Origin: an uncultured Clostridia bacterium
GTDB taxonomy: Bacteria; Bacillota; Clostridia; Christensenellales; Aristaeellaceae
Direction: 5' to 3'
Length of the DNA stretch: 48,368 nucleotides
Assembly (NCBI GenBank): GCA_946538615.1
Contig: CAMNGW010000004.1
Coordinates: 1-48,368, forward strand
Position numbers and translations under genes: made by a program. The notes beneath the pieces were generated by a model. It ran no database searches and had not been told where the DNA came from. It saw only the letters and a list, made by a program, of their open reading frames with translations. Positions within the stretch are counted from its first letter, which is position 1. The number at the start of each line of letters is the position of its first letter. Below, one piece after another: positions 1 through 9,800 of the stretch.

Positions 1-20
1 CAATATTATGACAAACAAGA

Positions 21-50
21 GAGCTATTCTGGAATAATCCAGAATAGCTC
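21..50. terminator. Perfect 13-bp hairpin, possible terminator
   Basis: Two 13-nt arms (21-33 and 38-50) are perfectly complementary around a 4-nt ATAA loop. No T-run follows on the plus strand. The minus strand continues into a moderately T-rich tail. It most likely ends whatever gene lies just before the window, but that gene is not visible. Confidence 0.4.
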
Positions 51-179
51 TAACAAAAACACCTCATGACCGGACCAGAAAGAATGCGGGAGCCTGCCTT
101 CATGCATTCGGTGGGAATGTCAGAGCCTGAACATACCCAGAGCAGCAGAACAGGGATTTACAGCAAAGGAGAAAAGAAT

Positions 180-1910
180 ATGGCTAAGACATATAACGAA
201 ATGACAGAATTTGAGAAAAAACGGCATTCCCTGTCTGTAAAAACGGCAAGACTTGCAATCGTTTCCGGCGTGATTCTGATTATTGTGGCACTGGTAATCG
301 GCCTGAGCATTTATACCGGCTCCCTGATAAGGCAGTACACCCGTCACGCATTTGATATTGCCAATTATGCCCATATGTCGGTGACTCGCGGCAGTGCCGA
401 TTCTGTGGGTCTGGCCGAATAGGTGATGAGCATTTACCACAGCATGACGGATGAGGAACGGGCCAAAACGGGCACGGATGAATACGCTGCCTTCTTCTCG
501 GAAGTGGATAACTCAAAGCAAAGTGCACAGGCTATACTGTACTGGATGATGAAAACATTTATTGATTCCGGTGAAGTGGACGGTGTTTACCTTGGAATGT
601 ATGACCGGGAGACAAATGCCCTTGTGTATTTTGTGGACCCTCAGCAGGAGAATCATTTTGGAATCGGTGAGTGGGAGGAAGTAAGTGCAGAAGAGATAGA
701 AAAGTTCCTGACATGGGACGGCACAGGGATGCTCTATGATGTCAGCGATATGGAAAAATATGGCTGGATGTGTACAGCGGGTGTTCCGGTAAAGAACAAA
801 TCCGGAGAAACCGTTGCTTTTGTCCTGGTAGACGTGACGATAGAAACGTTATTCACGGAAATGCTGGATTATGCCATACGGATCGCATTGTCCCTGGCGG
901 CTGCCATTGCAGTCATGATTTATTTCCTCACCAGGCACATCCGCAAAAAAATGATCCTGCCGATCAACCGGATTGCTCAGGCAGCTGTGTCCTATACCAA
1001 CCACCAGCAGGACCACCATGCTTCGTTTTTTTCAGACCTGGATATCCATACTGGCAATGAGATTGAAAATCTGAGCCTTGTCATGGCGGACATGGAGAAG
1101 TAGATAACAGAGCGTGAGGATCATATCCGAAAGATCACAGCGGAAAAAGAACGCGTGGGAACTGAACTTCACATGGCAACCGGAATTCAGAATTCCATGC
1201 TGCCCCATGTTTTTCCACCCTTCCCCGAAAGAAAAGAGTTCGACATCTTTGCCAGCATGGATGCTGCAAAGGAAGTCGGCGGTGACTTCTATGATTATTT
1301 CCTGATTGATGAAGACCATTTGTGTGTTGTTATAGCGGCTGTCAGCGGCAAAGGGGTACCGGCTGCACTGTTTATGATGATATCCAAAGTGATTTTACAG
1401 AACTGCGCCATGCTGGGGCGTTCAGCTGGTGAGATTCTGGCAAAAACCAATGAAGCACTCTGTTCAAATAACCAGGTGGGCATGTTTGTCACTGTCTTGC
1501 TGGGTATTCTGGAGATCAGCACAGGAAACATGACGGCTGCCAATGCGGGACACGAACACCCTGCTGTTTACTGGGCTGAAAAAGGTCACTTTGAACTGAT
1601 ACGGAACAAGCATGGTTTTGTTGTCGGAGGCATTGATACGGCCAGGTACAGGGAGTATGAGTTTCACCTGTCCCCGGGAGATAAGCTGTTCCTGTATACA
1701 GACGGGGTCCCGGAAGCCACAAATGCAGAAGGACAGATGTTTGGCCTTGAAGCGCTCATCGATGCGCTGGATACGGAACCGTCCTCAGGACCGGATCAGA
1801 TCTTAAAGAATGTAAAGAACGCTGTGGATCATTTTGTAAAGGGAGCAGAGCAGTTTGACGATCTGACGATGCTGTGTCTGTCCTATCATGGCAAGCAAGT
1901 GGAGCAATAA
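180..1910 (+). pseudogene. Membrane HAMP / SpoIIE-type PP2C phosphatase, interrupted by two in-frame TAG codons
   Basis: One continuous frame of 577 codons encodes a membrane-bound Ser/Thr phosphatase of the SpoIIE/RsbU type. Such proteins dephosphorylate anti-anti-sigma-like partners. In order it shows a TM segment (about residues 20-45), an extracytoplasmic sensor domain, a second TM (about 225-245), a HAMP segment and coiled coil, then the PP2C domain with GGDFYDYF, ANAGHEHP, LYTDGVPEATN and a terminal DDLT. The start at 180 is chosen because AAAGGAG lies just upstream and the TM follows. TAG codons at 420-422 and 1101-1103 interrupt the frame, yet the protein-like sequence continues in the same frame across both with no insertion or deletion. 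The family's ADVSGKG metal-binding motif reads AAVSGKG here (codon 1338-1340, residue about 387), which should impair catalysis. It is either a decaying gene or one needing UAG readthrough. Identity is secure; functional status is not. Confidence 0.85.
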
Positions 1911-2144
1911 AGGCTGCCCGGGTCAGAGAAACATCTGCGTAGCGGGGCCCTTTGAAACGGACCGGGTCTCAAATGGCCTGTTTGTGTGGAAAGATGGCTC
2001 ATTCTGTGCAGATGAGGCGCATCCCGTGGAAGGATGTACAGAGTGAGCGGGGACACTTATCCAGGGGGCGACACGGGACGCTGGGCGGGGCTGTAAAAGT
2101 AGGCTGATTTATTTCAGGATGATAAAGATATTTTCTGCTGAATA
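1911..2144. other. Intergenic stretch, nothing recognised
   Basis: Between the phosphatase stop and the next promoter I see no convincing reading frame, tRNA or T-tailed hairpin. The segment is G-rich on the plus strand with no obvious repeats. Confidence 0.5.
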
Positions 2145-2173
2145 CTTCATTTTTGCTGGTGTTATGATATAAT
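2145..2173 (+). promoter_or_regulatory. Extended -10 promoter for the TPR/megaprotein operon
   Basis: TATAAT at 2168-2173 is preceded by TG one base upstream, giving an extended -10 (TGnTATAAT). A weak -35 (CTTCAT/TTCATT) sits about 17 nt upstream. It is the only good promoter before the TPR gene and implies a leader of about 400 nt. Confidence 0.65.
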
Positions 2174-2179
2174 TTCTAT

Positions 2180-2585
2180 ATATCGGAATAATATGTTGCA
2201 GCAGGCTGTAGAGCTGCGCAGATGGCCCCCCCTGACAAAGGAATAAAGGTCGGGCAGGAACGGCTGTCATTACGTCTATCTGGCAGTATATGCAGTACTC
2301 CTTTTCTGAAGCAGAATGCCATATCCGGTATGAACGAATCTATTCTGAACGCTTTTTCCGTCATGGCCGGCATCCTTCAGCTGGCCTAATCTGCCATAAA
2401 GAATCATTTTTTATGAAATCGACAGACATCAGAGGGAAATGTGCGTATCAAGTAGAAGATACATATCAGAAGTTGCAGGGACCGGGGTGTTCGTGCCCCT
2501 GCCTTAGGACATGTATTCAAGGAAATTCATATTACAACGCCTTGAACTGAACGGATTCAAGGCAAAGAAATCCAGGAGGAACTAT
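2180..2585 (+). promoter_or_regulatory. Long 5' leader with alternative pairing near the ribosome site
   Basis: No credible ORF fills this leader. A G/C hairpin at about 2475-2502 pairs GCAGGG with CCCTGC. Further down, TTCAAGG (2516-2522), CCTTGAA (2540-2546) and TTCAAGG again (2556-2562) allow two mutually exclusive 7-bp hairpins. They lie just ahead of AGGAGG (2574-2579), which has 6 nt to the ATG. This could tune translation of the TPR gene. I do not recognise a known riboswitch. Confidence 0.35.
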
Positions 2586-3749
2586 ATGAAACGATTCCTT
2601 GCCACTATGCTCACGGTATGCGTGATCCTGACCGCGGCTTATGCTTTGGGTGAAAGCACTGCACCCGCAGCAGATTTGAACCAGAAGCTGGACGCGACTT
2701 ACACCCTTGCCTTAAATGCAATCAATAAAGAAGATTATGCAACGGCAAGGAAGTACCTTCATATCAGCTTCGCATACTGTGATCCTCAGACGAACCCAGT
2801 CATGTATGCGGACCTGCTCCTCAAACAGGCATGTATCGATGTGATTGAGGAGGATAATGATACCGCACTTCTGGGACTGGATGCTGCTTTGACCATTCAG
2901 CCGGACCTGGCAGACGCCTATCTGGTCAGGACACAGATTTATACTTCGCAGGGCGAATTCAAAAAAGCAGTGGAGAACCTGGAAAAATATGTGGAACTGA
3001 CACAGGATTCAGCCATGTATGAAACTGTGGCGCAGCTTTACGAGGCCGACGGGAATATGGAAGCGGCCCAGACAGCCTATGACAAGTTTGCGGCAGGTGC
3101 AGGTGCTGAAAATCAGGAAGCTGGTTTCCAGTCGGCCCTTTACCGGATGGAAAACGGCAAGTACGAAGAAGCCATAGAAGCGTTCGGGGCTTACGCGGAA
3201 AACGAAACGTTTGCTGCCGGCGCCCAGTATAATATCGGAATCTGCCGCATGAATCTCGGCGATTATGCCGCAGCAGTGGAAGCCTTTAATCTTTGTGAGG
3301 AAAAGGGCGGAACTTTCACCGGACTGTACTACAACCGCGGCATCTGCCGTCTTATGACCGAGGACTGGACCAATGGTGCGGCGGATTTTGCAAAATCCGT
3401 TGAGACTGAGCCCTATGTTGCGGACGCACAGTATAACCTCGGAATTTGCCATATGCAGTCCGAAGATTATGAAGCTGCCATAGCTGATTTTACGGCCCTG
3501 ATCGGAGATGGAGAAGAAGGCAGTGCTGAAGCAGATGCCACTGTCAACGATGCAGTTTATTATTTCCGCGCAGTCAGCCATGCGGCTCTGGGCCATCTGG
3601 AAGAAGCACTCAAAGATTACACGACATGCATTGATCACGGATACGAACTGGCACAGGCTTATTATCAGAGAGCCCAGGTATATGCAGCCTTGGGTGATAC
3701 AGAACATCAGACCAGCGACCTGGAGAATTCTTTGAAGCTTGCCAATTGA
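2586..3749 (+). CDS. Secreted tetratricopeptide-repeat protein
   Basis: This is a 387-residue protein with a cleavable signal peptide (residues about 1-22, hydrophobic core followed by ALGES) and roughly nine TPR units from about residue 30 to the end. Typical TPR positions are visible, such as AQYNIGICRMNLGDYAAAVEAF and a second similar unit about 80 residues on. TPR arrays are helical protein-binding scaffolds; no enzyme motif is present. There is no lipobox at the signal-peptide end, so it is probably soluble outside the membrane or wall-associated. The start at 2586 follows AGGAGG with 6-nt spacing; the longer upstream frame lacks a ribosome site. It lies 71 bp before the megaprotein gene with no terminator or promoter between them, so the two are probably co-transcribed. 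A role as an export, folding or anchoring partner of the megaprotein is inference. Confidence 0.85.
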   Translation: MKRFLATMLTVCVILTAAYALGESTAPAADLNQKLDATYTLALNAINKEDYATARKYLHISFAYCDPQTNPVMYADLLLKQACIDVIEEDNDTALLGLDAALTIQPDLADAYLVRTQIYTSQGEFKKAVENLEKYVELTQDSAMYETVAQLYEADGNMEAAQTAYDKFAAGAGAENQEAGFQSALYRMENGKYEEAIEAFGAYAENETFAAGAQYNIGICRMNLGDYAAAVEAFNLCEEKGGTFTGLYYNRGICRLMTEDWTNGAADFAKSVETEPYVADAQYNLGICHMQSEDYEAAIADFTALIGDGEEGSAEADATVNDAVYYFRAVSHAALGHLEEALKDYTTCIDHGYELAQAYYQRAQVYAALGDTEHQTSDLENSLKLAN

Positions 3750-3820
3750 TGAGGTAAGCCCGGCACATGGCCAAAGCTTGAAAGGATGCTCCTCAATGTC
3801 TTTAAAGATGGGGGATCATA

Positions 3821-6800
3821 ATGAACAGCATTCCGACGTCCCTGATCAAAAGGATTATCGCAACCGTCCTGACATTAACGCTCGTGATGAGTTCAACCGG
3901 GGATTTCTTCCCCGGTCTCTCTAGAGCGATTGCAGAAGGTTTAACGGTAAACTCAGAAACAGAGAATCAGCCCCTGAACGAAGGGGCTGATTTGCCTGCC
4001 GGTTTGTCAGAGGCAGAAGCAGATAATACATCAGCTTCTGAAGAAGAGAAAGCACAAACGGAAACGGCTGTGCCTGATGCTCCGGCGAAGGAGAACTTTC
4101 CTGCTGATGGGCAGGAAGCGGCAGAAGATGCCGTGTCAAACGAAGCAGGTCCGGAGATGGAGGCAGCAGAAGAGACTGCCCAAACGGATCTTACAGAAAA
4201 TGAAGGATATCCTGCTGCAGCAGGACCCGCTGTTGAGGCAAACGTGCTTACTGCGGAGAATATTCCCTCGCAGGAACCTGCAGTCAGGGCAGCTGTGGCT
4301 GTGGCCCAGAAAGTGGCAGCCGTTGTTGTTTCTGTTCCCGCAGCTGTGTCCACTGACAAGGAAGACACAGAACAGGAAGAGATCCCTGATCATCAGGAAG
4401 CCTCTCCTGTGACGGATGCAGTCATTTCACAGGATCCCGCACAGGTCCAAGTCACCGTCACGGAAACAGCAGAAGATTCCACAACGGAAATGGTTTCTGC
4501 CGCTGAGACAGAAGAGGCCACAACGGAAGAAGCACCAGCCGGGGAAATCCTGGAAGAAGCAGTTTCTGATGGAGAAAATGTGCCTGCGGCAGATACGGAA
4601 AAAGAACAGGAGGCTCCTGTTGAAGAAGGCACAGCTTCCACAGAAACGGAGGCGGAGGAAGTCCCTGCTGAAGTGACAGAGTCCGCCCCGGAGGAAGAAC
4701 CTGTTGAAGAGGCAGAGGAAGCTCCCGCTGAAATGACGGAGTCCGCTCCAGAGGAAGAACCTGTGAAAGAGGCAGAGGAAGCTCCCGCTGAAATGACGGA
4801 GTCCGCTCCAGAGGAAGAACCTGTGAAAGAGGCAGAGGAAGCGCCTGCTGAAGTGATAGAGTCTGCTCCAGAGGAAGAACCTGTGGAAGAAGCAGAGGAA
4901 GCTCCTGCTGAAGTGACAGAGTCCGCTCCAGAGGAAGAACCTGTTGAAGAGGCAGAAGAAGCCCCTGCTGAACTGGCAGAGTCCGCGTCAGAGGAAGTGA
5001 CAGAGGAAACTGCTTCTGATGTGACAGAGTTTGCCACCGTCGAAGCCGCAGTGGAGGCAGATGAAGATCCCGTCCAGGAAGAAGCTGTGTCCGGGGATGA
5101 ACCGGGAAATGGTTCTGAACAGACCGGGGAGCAGGCTGAGCGGACGGCAGAAGATCTGAAAATTGCAGTTGTTGCTGCAGCCACCCCGGTTACCGGAAGT
5201 GAAGCGGATGAGGAAAACGGGGAAACTCTGGAAAGCGCAGCCTGGGTGGAAACAGCCGGGGAAGACAGTGAAGGTGCCTCAGAAAAGGAACCAGAAGCAG
5301 AGGAAGAGACTGTAAGCGGAGCTGAACTTGGCATTGCACCGACTTACAGGTCTGATGCCCCGGTTGTGCTGGGCGCTGAGACAGCGGACAGCGAGAAAAA
5401 AGTTACCACGCTGCAGCAGATGATTCTGGATAAAATGAAATCCAGCCTTCTGAATGAACGCATCACCATCAAACTGAATAAAGAAACAACCTACGAAGGC
5501 GATGTGAGCATTGAGAAAGAAGAAGGAAAAGAGTACGGTGAGAATTTTGCTGTTGATCTGGTAGCAGAAGATGCCGGGGATGATGGACTGCAAGCCGACG
5601 GTTCAGCCCGCGTTGCCGGAAACATCACCATTAAAGGCATACCTGTCCGGATCATGGGCATAACGATCGGGACAGGCAGCAAGATCAGCATCACCGAAGG
5701 AAGACTGGACTATTACGGCACCCAGAAAGCAGATACAGTGACGGTTGAAGCAGGAAAAGATGCAACGGCCAGCATTGCCACCGGTGCCGGGGATGATATT
5801 GTCACAGCCACGCTGACAGATGGCGCCAAGGGAACTGTCGCCACAGGAGACGGCGAGGACCAAGTGACAGTGACGACAGGCAGCGGAGCACAGGCCACTG
5901 TCCGTACCGGCAATGACAACGATACAGTCACAGCCACCGTCGGGGACGGCAAGGTTGAGATAGACACAGGACTTGGAGACGACACGGTGACTTCCAGCGT
6001 GGAAGCCGGCGGCTCTGCCGTGATCGCCACAGATGAAGGCAGCGATACAGTAAAAGTAGTGGATAATTCAGCTACTGGCACTGTTAATGTGAGCACCGGT
6101 GCAGGTAAGGACACGGTTGAGCTTGATGTGCGGACAGCCGGACAGGGCATCACCATTGCAACCGGTGAAGACAATGACACGGTAACAGTCTTCAACCAGG
6201 GAAAAGACACTGCGCCCATGGGAAGCGTGGACGTCGACCTTGGTGCGGGCATCAATGATATGAGCGTGGACATTGCTGTTTCAGATGCTGTGAAAAAGGT
6301 AACAGTGAACGGCAAAGAAGGCAATGATCATCTGCATCTTACTGGTACGCTCCATGCAGATACGGAAGATGAAAAACGCGCATATGGCAGTGAGACGGAT
6401 ATGCACCTCGTAGGCCCGAATGCCCACGAACTGCAGATCACTGCCGAAGATATAGAAAGCCTGACGGACGATCTGCAGAACAAACGGACTGAGAAAATTA
6501 CCCCGGATCAGGCCGGTGAGGTCCATTATGTGGCGGAGAACCCGTTTACCAATTACATCATCAATGCGCCTTCCAGCAAACTGGAAAACATTATTATTAC
6601 CACAAAGGACGGAAAAGCCCTTGCCCTTTCAAGTGTGCTGATTGATACAGACACCACATGGGACGGGGAAAACAAGCTGGTTATCAGTGATGGGACGACC
6701 GTTGATGTAAAGGGCTTAAAGCTTGTACTGAAGGCCAAGAATATTGAAGTCAACGGCACACTCAAGGCGGACCTGGTACAAATCGAGGCCCTTGACGGTA

Positions 6801-9800
6801 CCGGTATGTACAACCGCTATCTCAGGGACAAATTTGCAGCCAACAAAGATTCCATAAAGGTTCCGGGCGTCTATGAAGCAGGGGATGCATTGGTCGGGGC
6901 TGCGGACCTGGCGATGAATCTGATCAATGTGCAGGATAAAGCTACCATTGTTATTGGTGACAAGGCAGCGGTTTATTCAGCAGGTGACGTGATTTTCCTT
7001 GCCAAGGTCGAACAGAACGGCGGTATGATCAACCTGCTGCCGGACGTCAATGTGGTCAATGTCAAGATAGCAAGGGCCAGCATCGATATCGCAGGCAAGG
7101 TATATGCCGGCTATGATTTCGAAAAAGAGGCAACACGCTCTGACCGCGGTTCGGTCCGTGCAGACGCTGAAATCAAAACCACCATTGGGTACAACAGTGA
7201 TGGCAAAACCACAACAGGGCTCCCTCTGGCCGTCAGCGTGGTCAGCACGGAAGCGGAAATGAACGTTGCCCAGGGTGCTCACATCGAGGCAGCCAAGGAC
7301 ATTTCCCTGACAGCCAAGTCAGAGCAGAAGGTTTCCACCCGCGCGGATTCGGGTCTGGGAGGACTGCCGGTTTCCGTGGCTGTGGCTGTGCTGCTCAATG
7401 ATGTCAACACAAAAGTTGACGGTACCCTTATTTCCAATAAGGGCAGCGTAAAGGCAGAGGCAGACGGCACTGTCACATCTTCCGCTATTGCCGACAAGGG
7501 AGAGGGACAGAAGAGCATCTCCGGCGGTTATGCGGCGGTTTCCGTAGTCCTTCAGGATGTGAAAGCTGTCCTGGCAGACCATGCTGTTGTGAAAGCAGAC
7601 GGCGACGCGCAGGTCCTTTCAACAGCCAATGAAAAAGTGGAGAACCGGGCATCCTCCGGGAAAATTGATGTTGAGGGTGGAGAATCTTCTCTGGTGACCA
7701 TTATCAATGTTATCAGAGAGAACATCTGGCCGTTTATCAAAGATAAGATTTCCAGTGAAAGCGCTCAGGAAAAGCTGGATAAGGCCATGAAGAAAGTGGC
7801 TTCCAGCAATCACTCTGTCAAACTTGACGAGGATGCCCAGAAATACGGCGAAGTCAAGGTGACTGTGGATGAGGGCTCTTCCTCGGACCAGGCTGTCACC
7901 GGCAAAGTCGTTGTGACGCCATGGCCAGGACATAAGGTAAAGTCCATCACCTGGCGGGGCTATAACCCGGGTGAGAACGAGTATAAGACCGGCGAAATCA
8001 AGACCGCTAATGGTTCGTTCGTTTTCAACGCACAGAATGTGACAGTCTTTGTGGAATATGAAGACGTCGATGAGGAAGATGATGATCTTTCCGATACGGC
8101 CGCAGATCTGTTCGGGGAAAAGGACGAAGATGAAGATGTTGATCTTCAGAAGCTGATTGATGACGTCAACAATGGGACAGATGAATCCAGCGAACTGGAC
8201 AAGAAACTCAGGGAACTGGAAGAAGAAACGAAATATGTGGATCTGGAGCTTAAAGGCAGCGGCGGTGCTGTACTGACCTACGAGACAGATCCGGATGACC
8301 CCACGAAGAGCCTTAAGAAAGCCATCCTGGGTGAGAAGCTGCGCCTGGTGCCCAACCCGGAAAAAGGCAAGCTTCTCAAGCAGGGTGGTCTGAAGGTCGT
8401 TTATTCAGTGGTAGAGAACGATACCGTTGTGATTAAAAAGGAAGTTGTCAATAAAGACGCTAACGGACGGTATTTCTTTGATGTGCCCGGAAACCTGGAC
8501 GAATCGGCAGGACTTACTGTGACAGCAGAGTTCATTGATGACGGTAACGCCAATGTCGAGGCCGATGAAACACAGAACCAGTATACCGGCACAGTGTCGG
8601 TGGCGGTGACCAAGAATGACAACCAGTCCATCATCAGTGCCGGCGCTCAGGTGACTTCAGGCGGCAAAACGGAAGTCAAGGCTGAGACAACCACAGATGT
8701 CAGTACGGTGGCGGATGGCTCGGCAGTTTCCAAAGAGGGTGCTTCGGGTGCCGAGAAAAAGGATGACGACAGCATCAAGCGCCCGGACGCCATAGACTGG
8801 TCCGGCTTTGACGTGAATACAAAGTATGGACTGTATCTGGACGCCACAGAAAATGGCCGTGTGACGTATAAGGCTGCTGATGACAAAAAGAGGTATACCT
8901 ATTCTTTCACAGCCACTCCGGAAACGGGATATTCTGTGCAGAGCGCTCTGCTGATCTATTACTCATACGGAGAAGCCAAGACGCTGAATCTGTCTGTGGA
9001 TCAGAACGGGGCATACACTGTGGACCTGGATAACATAGATATGGATGAAGGTTCCACGGCGCGCATCCGGTTCATTTTCGCCAATGAGAGCGGGGAGAGC
9101 ACATTTGTATCGTCCCAGGAAGCTCAGGTTGTGATCCCCCATGCCATTCAGATCACTTATAACGCGCTCAAGGACGAAAAGAAGAATGAAGTGGCCGATT
9201 ATGCCGGTCATGTGTACTACAAGAAGACGGTAAAGGATGAGGATGGAAAAATCACTTCCTATGTATTCGATGCCGTTCCCGACAGTTCCAAAGGGTACAA
9301 GATGGATGGCAAGCTCAAAGCCAGCTGGACAGATGACAGCGGTGCAAAAAAGGAAGCCGAGCTTGAACAGAAATCAGATGGACTGTGGTACCTCGATCCT
9401 TCCGGGATACCTGCCGGTTCACAGATTGTGGTAACCGGTGCATTCAAAGAGGATTTCCATGATTTTAAAGTGGATTCGGACAATACCAAGAATGGTACCG
9501 TGACACTGCATGATAAAAAAATCAAGCAGAGCGACGAGCCGAAGATCACTGTAAAGCCTGAGGCAGGATATGCCATTGACGATGTGACTGTCACATACAA
9601 CCAGAACGGCAAGAGCCATACGATCAAGCTCAGTGACAGCAACAGCAGGATTAAAAAGGCCAAGGACAAAGACGGCAAGGAAATGGATGGCGTTTATACC
9701 TTTACAGTCCCCGGCCTGACTGCGGACAGCGACATTCAGGTGAGTGCCAGCTTCAAGCTCAAGAGCATCGGGATCTACGCCGGAGAGAATGACAGTGCCA

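Noticed and set aside
180..1910. Pyrrolysine as the meaning of the TAG codons
   Set aside because: Pyrrolysine is used in methylamine methyltransferases and needs pyl genes; neither is present, and the gene is a phosphatase.
4651..4996. CRISPR-like periodic repeats
   Set aside because: The 60-bp repeats are head-to-tail without unique spacers and stay in frame within a coding region.
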